64,000 nt of DNA from Hypomyces perniciosus (lineage: Eukaryota; Ascomycota; Sordariomycetes; Hypocreales; Hypocreaceae). Shown here piece by piece: positions 1-9,701 of this stretch. Location: NCBI GenBank assembly GCA_008477525.1, contig SPDT01000003.1, positions 2,046,001 through 2,110,000 on the forward strand, given 5' to 3'. Each line of letters starts with the position of its first letter. The stretch's first letter is position 1. The notes below the pieces were generated by a model. The model was not told the origin of the DNA, made no database searches, and saw only the letters and a program-made list of their open reading frames with translations. The translations under genes and the position numbers were made by a program.

Positions 1-2
1 AG

Positions 3-2931
3 ATAGCATACTGTGCTCAGAAACCGTGGCTACCTAATGGGACTATCAAGGAAGTTATTTACGGTGCTACTGAAATTTACAGTGCCAGTGACCAAGATCA
101 TGAAAGATGGTATCATGAGGTAACAAATATATGTTGTCTCACTCATGACTTCGATTCCCTTCCCGATGGAGATCAGACACAAATTGGAAGTAGGGGGCTC
201 AATTTGTCTGGAGGACAGAGGCAGCGGGTGGTATGTTTCTCAGGACTGCCAGATAGAGATTGAGTTAACAATTGCAGACACTCGCACGTGCATTATTTGC
301 AAGATGCAACATACTTCTGTTGGATGACACCTTCAGTGGACTAGATGGTGAAACAGAGCAAACTGTCTTTGCTAATCTATTTGGGTCTACTGGTTTAATT
401 CAACGGCTGAAGACTACTGTGGTCCTCGTTTCTAATTCGTGTAAGTTCTTCCTTTCCCATTCTCCAGTTCACTGACTTACTTCTGGATAGCTCAGTACTT
501 CCAATCTGCGGATCACATTGTGGTTCTGGGGGATCATGGAATTATAGATCAAGGGAATTGGCAGAACATCAAGATAAAAGCTGTATCCATAGCAAAGTTC
601 TCTTCCGGCCATCACGCCAAGGACAACGCCGTCCTGTCAGCAAACTTTGATAAACTCAGCGCCCAATTGCGAGCAAAAGACGAGACTGAAATAGACCTTG
701 CAAGACAGAGCGGCGATCCCGCTCTATATGGTAATTTCCCCTCTCATATCCATGGATGCAACTAATATGAGCGTAGGTTACTATTTGGGTTTCATTGATT
801 TTATGAACCTTTTCTTTCTTATCACCAGCACTGTATTATATGCTTTCTTCATCAATTTTCCTCAATACTGGCTTCAGTTATGGACAGAGTCGGGGAGCAG
901 AAACACCACGTTCTACGTTGGTGGATTTCTCTTTCTATCAACCATGTCGTGGATGTCAACCAGCGCTCAGATGTGGTAGGTTTCCCGCAGATTTCCAGCC
1001 GCTCATTGTTATTAAAAGCCCAGTAGGTCCATTCTTATCCGACTTGCTCCACAATCTGGGTCGCGGTTACATCAACGTCTTCTACACATTGTAACGAGGT
1101 TAATATGCCTCATTTTCAAGACCCTAGCAGGATGATCCAAGGATGGCTAATAATAAATAGCGCTCCCTTGTCCTACTTCTCCAAAACCGATAATGGCTCA
1201 ATGTTAAATAGGTAAAGGTATATGTTCGCATATGCAGATTAATGCTAATGGTTGATGTCTAGATTTAGTCAAGACATTCAGCTTATTGACAAGCAGTTGC
1301 CATCAGCACTTCAGACTGTTGTAACTCGTAGGTATCAAATTTCCTCTCTCAAAAAGGTCTTGAGGTAACAACACTGTCAGAAATTTTCAAGCTCGTCATG
1401 CAGATTATACTTCTTTGCATGGCCGAAAAATGGCTCACAGTGTCTTTACCGGCTTGTATGCTTTTGGTCTATGTTGTCCAAAAGGTTTATCTTCGGACGT
1501 CAAGGCAACTCCGATTTTTGGAACTGGAGTCCCGGGCAGGGGTTTTCTCGAGTTTCTTGGAATCTGTGAGTATTTAACACTTGATTGCTATGAGCAGCTG
1601 ATCATAATTTGCCAGGTTGAGGGCCTGGAAACAATACGGTCGTTTGGCTGGTCTAGAGCCGTAATACAGGACAACATACTAAGCGTCGACAACTCCCAGC
1701 GTCCTGAATTTCTCCTTTTGTGTCTGCAGAGGTGGCTCAACATCGTCTTAGATCTTTTGGCTGCGGCTGTTGCAACAAGTGTTGTTGCTATAGCTGTAGC
1801 ATTTCGAGAGCATGTGAGTGGTGCACAAGTCGGAATTGCGCTCAACATTATGCTCGTAGCAAGCACAACATTGCTGAAACTTGTGGAGAGTTGGACCACG
1901 CTAGAGACTTCTCTCCCGGTGCCATTGCTCGCTTGAAAACACTCGAGAAAATGACTCCGTTCGAGGGTGGAGAGGCTTGCAGCTTGGAGCCCCCCGAAAA
2001 CTGGCCTTCCGGAGGACATGTCGAATTCAAAAACATCACTGCATCCTACCAGTACGTATCCTGAAGAAAGACGTTCTTACTAGTAGCTGACAGGTGAAAA
2101 ATCTAGATCCGAGTCTGTTGCTCTGCGGAATCTGAGCCTGAATATTACCGTAGGACAGAAACTCATCGTCTGCGGGCGTACAGGCAGGTGAGTTACTACA
2201 CACGGTACAGCTTATTTATCTGATGACTCACTCTATATGTTAGTGGTAAAAGCACGCTACTCTTAACACTTTTACGGCTTCTAGAGCTGCAATCCGGCAA
2301 GATCGAGCTAGATGGTATCGATATCAAGCAAGTGAGGCTAGATTTGCTACGACAACGGTGCTTCATCGCGGTATCTCAAGACCCTCTTCTTTTATCCAAC
2401 GAGACCTTGCGCTTCAACCTAGACCCGGATGCCTCAGTATCAGACGACGTCCTTACTGCTGCATTAACAAAAGTGGAATTGTGGTCACATTTCTTCCAGG
2501 GTGACACGCAGTTTGGGGAAGAGATGGCCACCGTCATCAATATCTCAGGCTTCGACGAAGACCCAATCCTTGACCAGAAGGTCTCTCTGTTCCAGGAGCT
2601 CTCTGTAGGGCAGTGCCAACTGTTTGCGCTATGCCGAGCACTTGTCAAAGTCAGCTCGTTGCGACGTTCAGGACTAAAACCCGTGATTATCTTGGACGAA
2701 GTCACCTCCTCCCTCGATACCGCTACAGAATCCACCATCTATCGTATTATTAACGATGAGTTTACAGAAAAGGGCCACACTGTCATCATTGTTGCACATA
2801 GACTTGGTGCCTTGGAGGAGCACACAAAACGCGGAAGGGATGTTTTGGCACTGATGGCAGATGGTGGATTACAGGAAGTCATCGAAGACTTGGAGCCGTC
2901 GACATTCCAGCGTTTTAGGCAGATGGAATAG
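3..2931 (+). CDS. ABCC-type (MRP-like) ABC transporter, 5' partial, one frameshift
   Basis: C-terminal part of a full-size ABC exporter of the fungal multidrug-resistance-protein class, a membrane protein that pumps compounds or conjugates using ATP. The window opens in the first nucleotide-binding domain: a Q-loop region (AYCAQKPWLPNGTI), the signature LSGGQRQRV and Walker B LLLDDTFSGLD. The second membrane domain follows (FFINFPQYWLQLWTE, then APLSYFSKTDNG), then the second ATPase with Walker A GRTGSGKST split by an intron, Walker B VIILDEVTSSLD and His-loop IVAHRLG. Exons read as 3-230, 278-440, 491-730, 777-975, 1027-1098, 1161-1211, 1263-1327, 1381-1565, 1616-2051, 2107-2187 and 2244-2931. 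The ninth exon loses frame near 1905-1916: the text before reads WTTLETS and the text after reads GAIARLKTLE in another frame, one base short or two extra. So it is a recent pseudogene or a sequencing error. The natural C-terminus and stop are present. Substrate is unknown. Confidence 0.88.
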
Positions 2932-3620
2932 AGGTGCACTAGGGGTGCTTTTCTGAGCTATTAAGATTAGAAGCTTATTGCTATTATACGCTATACACAA
3001 TACCAGGTATCGTCAGAAAGTAGCTGCGCGACCGAAGCAATACAAGTATTTGTGGATTATAATTGAATTTCTATTCACGGCGAGTAAGAAGGCTCACTCA
3101 TGGTTGGAATTTAGGTTATGAAGGCAGCATTGTTTGTTTTTATTTTTTGACATGCTTCGCGAGATCTTGGGAAAACAGATCAGTGAGGCGGTTCAAGCAA
3201 TCCTGAATTTTTCGGCGGTCATCAAGTATCCAAAGCATTCTCATCTGCAACCTCGCCTAGACAAGGTCAAGTTCGCTAACACTTGACCACACCCATTTCT
3301 CATTGTTCAGTGATTAGACTGTGATTTTTATTGGTGGTAAAAGATCTACCGTGTGTATGAAATAGTGCTGTAAGCATAACGTAGGTAATGACTTCTAATG
3401 GATGGATGTACTTTGTATATAGTATTACTACGAACAGGGAAAAGTCCGCCTAACGTGATTCCCTGACACCATCAATAAGTGGTTGATATATTAGAATTAG
3501 ACCGTAAATAACTGGATATTAACTATATGGATAAATAGGAGATTACAGCTTTTGTTGTGTTATATTAATACTGCGTGGCAGGATTGTGTAGGATTATGTT
3601 ATCCACCACTGACTTCTGTG
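2932..3620. other. intergenic, no gene seen
   Basis: Between the ABC transporter stop and the dispersed repeat. It is A+T-rich but not saturated like the transposon block. I see no conserved protein segment on either strand; the short open frames here have no family resemblance. Confidence 0.5.
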
Positions 3621-3831
3621 AGATGCGCGAAGGCGGCGTGTGCATCACGATGGGGTCAATCTATTGGGGACCAGCAAGAATTGCTGATTGATGTGTGTAT
3701 TTGTTGTGTTGAGCCTATCTCGTGTTTTCCCAATGGCTTTCCCCTCCCTGACCCCCTTTTCCTCATGTGGGTCATTTCTTGCTACGGAGTATTTCCATAC
3801 CAACTTCGGGATACAAGCGGCATACGCCCCT
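3621..3831 (+). repeat. dispersed repeat, left copy (pair with 60175-60377)
   Basis: About 210 bp that recurs in the same orientation at 60175-60377. Both copies open with AGATGCGCGAAGGCGGCGTG and close with CAAGCGGCATACGCCCCT. They differ by scattered substitutions and an indel of about 8 bp (GCTACGGAGTATTTCC here, GCTATTTCC there). No coding signal or terminal repeat is visible. The right copy sits directly upstream of the NB-ARC gene. It may be a fragment of a larger repeat or a small non-autonomous element. Confidence 0.85.
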
Positions 3832-4459
3832 AACCACTTGCTGGCTTCAATTTCCACTCCCTCGGGGAAGTCATGGTTGTGGCGCGTGGTGGAAATACCC
3901 TCTTGATTCTTGATCCTCTGAAAGCACGTGAAGCATGTAGCAAATTCAGAGACGAACCGCTCCTATTCCCTCCCTTTTGTAGCACTTGAAGGTTTTCGAT
4001 AATACCTTTGTAGATATGTGACTTTGGGAGGTATTATCTAGTTATACACTACCTACCTAAGGTAGGTAGCTATTGCGATTCCACTGATAAATAACTATGA
4101 GTTAAGGCAGTGAGTGCATGTATGTATTGCCCCCGCCCACCGACTACTTACTTGTATGAAGTACATTCAAGGCTGTTTATATTATGTAAATACCCGGTTT
4201 ATGCCCGGCTTCGCGATGGATTTTGCCAGTTCCAGAGCTTCCTTTTGCGGCAACAACCCCCCCCCCTTCCCGGCTTCGAAGAGGAACGGATGCTTTGGTA
4301 TTAGAGTTTGCTGCCTTTGAATTGATTAACAGTGCCGTTCTTTGCTCTTTGCTCCATCCGGTGCATATCGCTCAATAAAGTTTTCTACTATCTATCTATG
4401 TACCTATGCTTTTCTTGCTTACGAGCCGAAATCGGGCTCTGAAACAATTTTTTTATGGG
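3832..4459. other. intergenic, upstream of argininosuccinate synthase
   Basis: No gene recognised. A run of C lies at about 4255-4266 and small duplications of the type 'acctacctaaggtaggta' near 4050. The last part belongs to the promoter region of the next gene. Confidence 0.45.
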
Positions 4460-4479
4460 CACGTGACCTTTTTGACTCA
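4460..4479 (+). promoter_or_regulatory. E-box CACGTG and Gcn4/CPC1-type TGACTCA element
   Basis: CACGTG occupies 4460-4465 and TGACTCA occupies 4473-4479, about 245 bp before the argininosuccinate synthase ATG. TGACTCA is the consensus site of the bZIP factor Gcn4 (CPC1/CpcA in filamentous fungi), which induces amino-acid biosynthesis genes during starvation. That fits an arginine-pathway gene. Seen: the exact 7-mer and its position. Inferred: that it is used. Confidence 0.65.
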
Positions 4480-4723
4480 CTCCGCGAGCGGCGGGGGCGG
4501 GGTCAATTGACACTGCATCTTCATCTGCACCGCATCTGTATCTGTGCCTCTTCTTTTCTTTCCGCTCCCATCTTCTTGTCATAGTTCCCAGATCCCTCAG
4601 TGGTACGTTCATATTCAAGGCGGCGCGTGAAGAGATGCTCAATTTCTCTTCAATTGAAGCCACGTCCATATCTAATCTGCAAGCACAGACATTCTTCCTC
4701 GTCAACGGAAGCCACCGCTCGTC

Positions 4724-4830
4724 ATGTCTTCGAAGCGAGTTTGCCTGTAAGCATTGCATGGCCATACTCCTGTTGGGGCACCACTAACCCTTGCTTCTAG
4801 AGCTTATTCAGGAGGCGAGTCATGTCCTTT

Positions 4831-4862
<32 letters not shown>

Positions 4863-6923
4863 GCTGTTGTTTTGCACATATACGACTCTTCTACGCGATG
4901 CTTCACGGACCCGGCGTTTGGCTAAGCTTGCACTAACAATTGCATTTCAGGTCTTGATACATCCACAATTCTGAAATGGCTCATTCTCGAGGTGAGTGTC
5001 CATGCAAATTGTCCTCGGCTCAATCTTTTCGTGCTAATCCATCCATTTAGGGTTATGAGGTTGTTGTACGTCTGTCCTATCTCGATCCAGCCCACGATAG
5101 CCCTGCCGAATACATGAAACATCCTGACTCTGGGATAGGCCTTCCTTGCAGATGTCGGACAGGAAGAGGACTTCGAAGCGGTCGAGAAGAAGGCTCTGGC
5201 CCTGGGTGCCGAGCGCATGGTTATCGACAACCTACAGCAGGAGTTTGTTGATGAGCTGATCTTCCGCGCCATCCAATGTTTGTCGACCCTACCTTCGCTG
5301 TTGGATATGCTGACTGACAGCATGCAACAGGCAACGCAGTCTACGAAGACCGATACCTCCTCGGCACCTCGCTTGCCAGGCCTGTGATTGCGCGAGCTCA
5401 AGTCCGAGCTGCTAAGAAGTACAACTGTCAGATATTGAGCCACGGGTGCACTGGAAAGGGCGTAAGTTTCTGTCTACTCCTTCTCTGGGCTTGATGCTAA
5501 TACACACCGATAGAACGAGTAGGTCCATACCTTATAAAAGACACTAAAGGAGGTCAACGCATTACTTACTCTTTTGCCACAGCCAGGTTCGCTTTGAGCT
5601 GGCCTGGAAAGCCTGCGATCCGTCCCTGTCCGTCATTGCACCGTGGAGAATGCCCAAGTTCTTCAACCGATTCCAGTCAGTTTTGCCCCTTATTTTTTTT
5701 CGAGACTCCCGTACCTTGCAGGCAACATTCTTAGCGTCCCTGTTGGGAGCTCGCTTATCGCTTGGGAGATTGCTGACTGTTATTGGATAGGGGCCGTGCA
5801 GACCTTCTCAAGTTCGCAGCTGAAAATGGTATCCCCGTCAGCTCCTCTCCTAAGGCCCCGTGGTCCATGGACGGTATGTGAGGGTTATTTAGGCGTGCCG
5901 AGTTCTTCTATTGACACCGCATATTCAGACAACCTAGCACATTGCTCATACGAATCCGGCATTTTGGAGAAACCCGAGTTGGAGCCGCCTGCTAACCTGT
6001 GGACACGCACCGTTGGTAAGCCTCGATTTTGTCCTTGAGCAATATCCGGATAAGAGCATGTTAAAGCTTATCTGCTCGCAGATCCTCTCAAGGCACCCGA
6101 CGAGCCGACCAAGTTCACCATTCATTTCGCACAGGGCATTCCCGTCAAGCTAGAGATTGGTGACCAAGAAATCATTGGCTCATTGGCAATCTTCAAGGCC
6201 CTCAACAAGATTGGTCATGATAACGGTAATACTGGCTTATAGAAATAGCAAATTTGGTACTAATCGTTGACAGGCGTCGGCAGGATTGACATCGTGGAAT
6301 CACGTTTCATAGGTACCCGCTGCTTCAATTTCATGTCTGACGATGATGCTAATACTCACATTTAGGTCTCAAGAGCCGCGGATGGTCAGTTTTCTACATT
6401 GCTTTCACAAGAGCTGGCCTCAAGAGTTTGCTTTGGGATGTTTAATACTGACCTCACTGATTACAGTTACGATACCCCTGGACTGACAATTGCCCGACTC
6501 GCACACATAGACCTTGAGGGTCTCGTAGTCGACTCGCGAGTTCGAGCCGTCCGCGACCGCATGGTAACGCCGGAGTGGTCACAGTGCCTGTACAATGGTA
6601 CACGTTTTCCCTTCCGCGTTCTAGCATTATGCTAACCTGGACCAGGTATGTACTTCAGCCCGGAGCGCGAGTTCCTAGAGAACTCGATCATCTTCTCTCA
6701 GAAGAATGTAAACGGACAGGTCCACATGATGGCCTACAAGGGCAACGCCTATGTCCTTGGACGTTCTAGCGACACAAGCAACCTCTACTCGGAAACGGAG
6801 GCTTCTATGGATACTCTAGAGGGATTCTCTCCCGAGGACACCAGCGGCTTCATTGCTATCCAGGCTATCCGGCTTGAGAAGTACGGTGTACAGAAGATCA
6901 AGGATGGCGAGCCCCTTGCATAG
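4724..6923 (+). CDS. argininosuccinate synthase
   Basis: Joins citrulline and aspartate using ATP to give argininosuccinate, the penultimate step of arginine synthesis in the cytosol. Fifteen exons: 4724-4746, 4801-4814, 4951-4991, 5051-5065, 5139-5277, 5331-5461, 5514-5518, 5583-5675, 5791-5873, 5929-6015, 6082-6225, 6274-6312, 6366-6384, 6467-6597, 6646-6923. They total 1242 nt, 413 codons plus stop, the usual length of the family, with no frame break. Visible motifs: the ATP pyrophosphatase loop [16 protein letters not shown] at the N-terminus, [53 protein letters not shown] and [14 protein letters not shown]. Start chosen because [13 protein letters not shown] puts the loop at the expected position. 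Odd points: 14 introns in a short gene, a 5-nt exon (5514-5518), and a GC-AG intron (4815-4950) splitting the SGGLD motif. The equivalent gene is ARG1 in yeast and arg-1 in Neurospora. Confidence 0.95.
4830..4872 (+). repeat. (TTG)n microsatellite inside intron 2
   Basis: A run of about a dozen TTG units with one CTG interruption, lying inside the GC-AG intron of argininosuccinate synthase. It lengthens that intron to 136 bp, longer than all the others of this gene (48-115 bp). It should be length-polymorphic. Confidence 0.9.
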
Positions 6924-7239
6924 ATCTCAATAAGGAGCTGAACTGTATGGATATTAGCTAGGGAGAAAAGGAAAAAAAATAATATACTAGCAATCTTAAA
7001 GGTTGCCGTTGCTTTCTGGCGAAACACCGACGTCAAGAACCTGAAGCAGGATCCGTATTGAATAATAATCCTGTTACAAACCTCATTACATGTACTTCAT
7101 ATTAGTACTTCGTCCCAAACGCACCATTAATTTACGGTCCATGTGCTTCGTACCTAGCTCGCATACACCTCCCTCATGTTTATACATGTAAGCCAGCTGA
7201 AGCATCATCAAGCACACGCGACCATAAGTAGTGGAAATT
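6924..7239. other. intergenic, 3' flank of argininosuccinate synthase
   Basis: Contains the likely 3' UTR (an A-rich stretch with aataata near 6970-6985). No further gene signal is seen before the decayed receptor. Confidence 0.45.
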
Positions 7240-8270
7240 CGAGATTGCGTCAAGTTCTCTACCTCATTTTTTTATATCTATTGCCTCCTTGGACGATGCG
7301 CATGACCTCAAGACTCATCCCGAAGATCTGTGACGCGTTCAGCGGAGCGACTTCATTAGAGATTCGTGTCAGTGAGGAACATATGCAGAAATAGATTTGA
7401 CCGCCGTACGGGCCTACTTCCAGGCTTTTTCCGCAGTAACTGGACTTGCAGGGGAAAATTGAAACCACGATTCTTCAGATAGCGGAGGGGAGATGTGCTT
7501 ACCTTGCCTACGTTTGGGAAAGCAGACCAGTTCTCTGTCAGTCTCCTGTTGGCTCAACCTTATTGCCTGAATTTGATGAAGAAAACTTAGTACCGGTTGA
7601 AAAGATTATGTCGGTATATACTGGATTTATCACGCCCAGCATTGACAGTCGAGAGATTCAGTTAATTCACCCCACGCCACAAGAATATTTCGAGCGAACA
7701 GTAGAACGTTGGTTTCCAGATGCGGAGACCATGATTGCGGAAGTTTGCGTTGCACATCTCTGATTTGATGCCTTCAAGGGTAGATCCCGTCAAACAGACG
7801 ACGACTTCAAGGAGCAATTACTAATATCCGTTCTATCGCTACGCCGCACGAGGCAGGGGCAGAAGCGTCGAGCGAAGCACAAATGGCTATCGGCCGTTCT
7901 CACCGAATTACAGTCAGCACTATCCAAGGCGAATAACGGATTTACACCTAGTAGCGTTCGGAATTCTGAGGTAGTCGGAATCTTGAGACGCTGTTACTGG
8001 AGTTGGGGCAGACCAAAGCAGACTCGATGGATTCTTCTAATCGAACACCACTCATATATGCAGCCGTAAATGAATATGAAGCCATTGTCAAACTACTGCG
8101 TGATGTAGGCCAGGTCAACGTACACTGGAAAGACGGTCACGATATGATACCACTATCAGATGCAACGGGGAAAAGTCATTCCACCAGAGCTAGGCTCTTA
8201 GAAATGCAAGACTTGCATTGCATAGCTCTCCGAGGCAATCAATTTTGGACACTCCGAGGCCGAGAATGAT
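7240..8270 (+). pseudogene. decayed NACHT-ankyrin receptor remnant
   Basis: Fragments of a fungal NOD-like receptor in several frames. Near 7350 reads SLEIRVSEEHMQ, like the end of the NACHT module in such proteins. From about 7500 to 7763 comes the winged-helix-like linker with RCAYLAYVW, IDSREIQLIHPTPQEYFER and WFPDAETMIAEVCVAHL. This matches the 'LVHYTTQEYFERT..FP.A...I...C..YL' pattern that sits between NACHT and ankyrin repeats. A stop (TGA at about 7761) follows, then FDAFKG and a frameshifted stretch. Then comes one and a half ankyrin repeats at about 7985-8150 (NRTPLIYAAVNEYEAIVKLL). Stops and frame changes rule out a working gene. It borders the transposon block, so the rest may have been lost to it. 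Confidence 0.75.
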
Positions 8271-8640
8271 ATCAAAAACTCTATGTATGACGAAGGCGAC
8301 ATTCAGAGTATTTTCTGCAGGATCGTTGTCAGTGAAATAGTATAAGATGGCATAGAAAGAGCAGATTAAATAACTATCCTAAGAATGAGAGTAAACGGAC
8401 GGTCGGGCATCGTTATATACATAACAGGTATATTTGAATAGCGCCAATAACTATCTTAGTGCTCCACAAAAAGTCTCTGTGGGTTGGTGGGGGACAAAAT
8501 AACGCGCACTGCAAAACTGGGAATGTAGTGTACAATGACTGCCTAAATGCACCTCTTCACTACCTATTCAAGGGGATGATTCTTCACCATATAACGTGAA
8601 AAATCATAACTTAAAAAGATGTGAATTATACTTCGGATGC
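8271..8640. other. transition from gene space to A+T-rich block
   Basis: Base composition falls from ordinary to A+T-rich across this stretch. I see no gene, terminal repeat or TSD that would mark an exact edge. Confidence 0.4.
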
Positions 8641-9460
8641 TCTTGGTCAAGTTAAAATTTTCCTAGACTTTTTATCTTGCTTCTATAAATTATTAGCAGA
8701 GAATAACGTTTACGGTGCTTATTATTCTATCCCCCGCTTAGTGGGGTAACTAGTGGTAAATATAATAAATAAATAAAAGCCTTATTATTAATAAAAAGAA
8801 AGGTTAAATTATAATAAATATACTATTTATATTTAATCGTAAAGTTAAAAAGCAATTTAAAGTATTTATTTACTATTATTATTGAAATAATAATACTTTA
8901 ATAATAGGGATATATAAAGAAATAAGCTATAAAAAGGAATTAAACATTTAAAAGATTACTTTTAAGTATATATTTATTAATATTTAAAAATTTAATAGTA
9001 GAATTAAGTATATAAATAAAAAGGTTATTATATAGTTAATTAAAATATTATATAAAGTAAATTTATTAAAGTAACTATAGCTTAAAAGTATAGTAGCTGT
9101 AGTATAGTTAATTAATATTAGCCCTTTATATATATAAAAAATATATTTACTTATAAATATATTAAAATAATAATTTTATAACTATACTTTTATTTTAATA
9201 AAAAAGTATAGTATAGATTTAAGACTTAATTAAAGTAGTATTTATATATATAGCTGCTGCGTATATATATTAAATTAAAACTATAAAGTAAAGTAAAATA
9301 GAAAAAAGTTTAAAATAAAGCTTAAAGGGATTATAAAATATTTTATAAGCTATTTTACTATTAATATATATTAAATATAGATCCTTTACTTTAAAAAAGT
9401 TATTATAATAAAGAATATTAAGTTTAATAAAACTAAGTTTTATAATTTTAAGTTTAAAAG
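8641..9460 (+). mobile_element. RIP-mutated Copia-type remnant, left part
   Basis: Saturated with T and A and full of stops in every frame. Near 9250-9450 the + strand keeps faint Copia integrase-like spacing (ILLSYF-like, then YNKEY). It continues on the other side of Gypsy-1, at 14849, toward the reverse transcriptase at 16.4-17.0 kb. I treat both as one Copia copy split by later insertions. The left end is not defined. Confidence 0.45.
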
Positions 9461-9686
9461 TGTAACAGGTATAGCCTAACTGGAAAGTATACAGTTAAGG
9501 CACTTCTGTATTATCTATCTATAGCTAAAGGAAGGAAGCTCTATACTAGCTATATATACGTTATATAGTTGTGCGTATAGGGTTATAGCCGAGGTGGTTT
9601 CCTAATTAAGTAAGCGGTCTAGTATTAGTTGTATTTCCGGATTCAGCATAGTTGTAATTCCGGGAGACATGGCCTAGCCTGTAACA
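9461..9686 (-). repeat. Gypsy-1 LTR (left)
   Basis: 226 bp, ends TGTAACAGG...CCTGTAACA on the + strand. Nearly identical to 14618-14843 except for transition differences. Contains a GCCGAGGTGG stretch that resembles a tRNA A-box. Confidence 0.92.
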
Positions 9687-9688
9687 TT

Positions 9689-9701
9689 ACCCCCCCTTCT
9701 T
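9689..9701 (-). other. Gypsy-1 polypurine tract (complement)
   Basis: On the minus strand this reads AAGAAGGGGGGGT and abuts the LTR, the place where plus-strand DNA synthesis is primed. It fixes the orientation of the element. Confidence 0.75.

Noticed and set aside
145..1094. several 60-90 codon frames at the window start
   Set aside because: They run through introns of the ABC transporter or lie in the wrong frame for its conserved motifs.
985..1160. apparent stops between the ABC membrane segments taken for pseudogene damage
   Set aside because: Introns 976-1026 and 1099-1160 remove them and yield the expected WSILIRLAP and HIVTSAPLSYF text in frame.
3552..3906. overlapping small open frames on both strands
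   Set aside because: They fall on the dispersed repeat; the frames are not kept between the two copies, which differ by an indel.
9570..9660. a tRNA gene in the LTR
   Set aside because: Only A- and B-box-like words are visible; I could not fold a cloverleaf with an acceptor stem.
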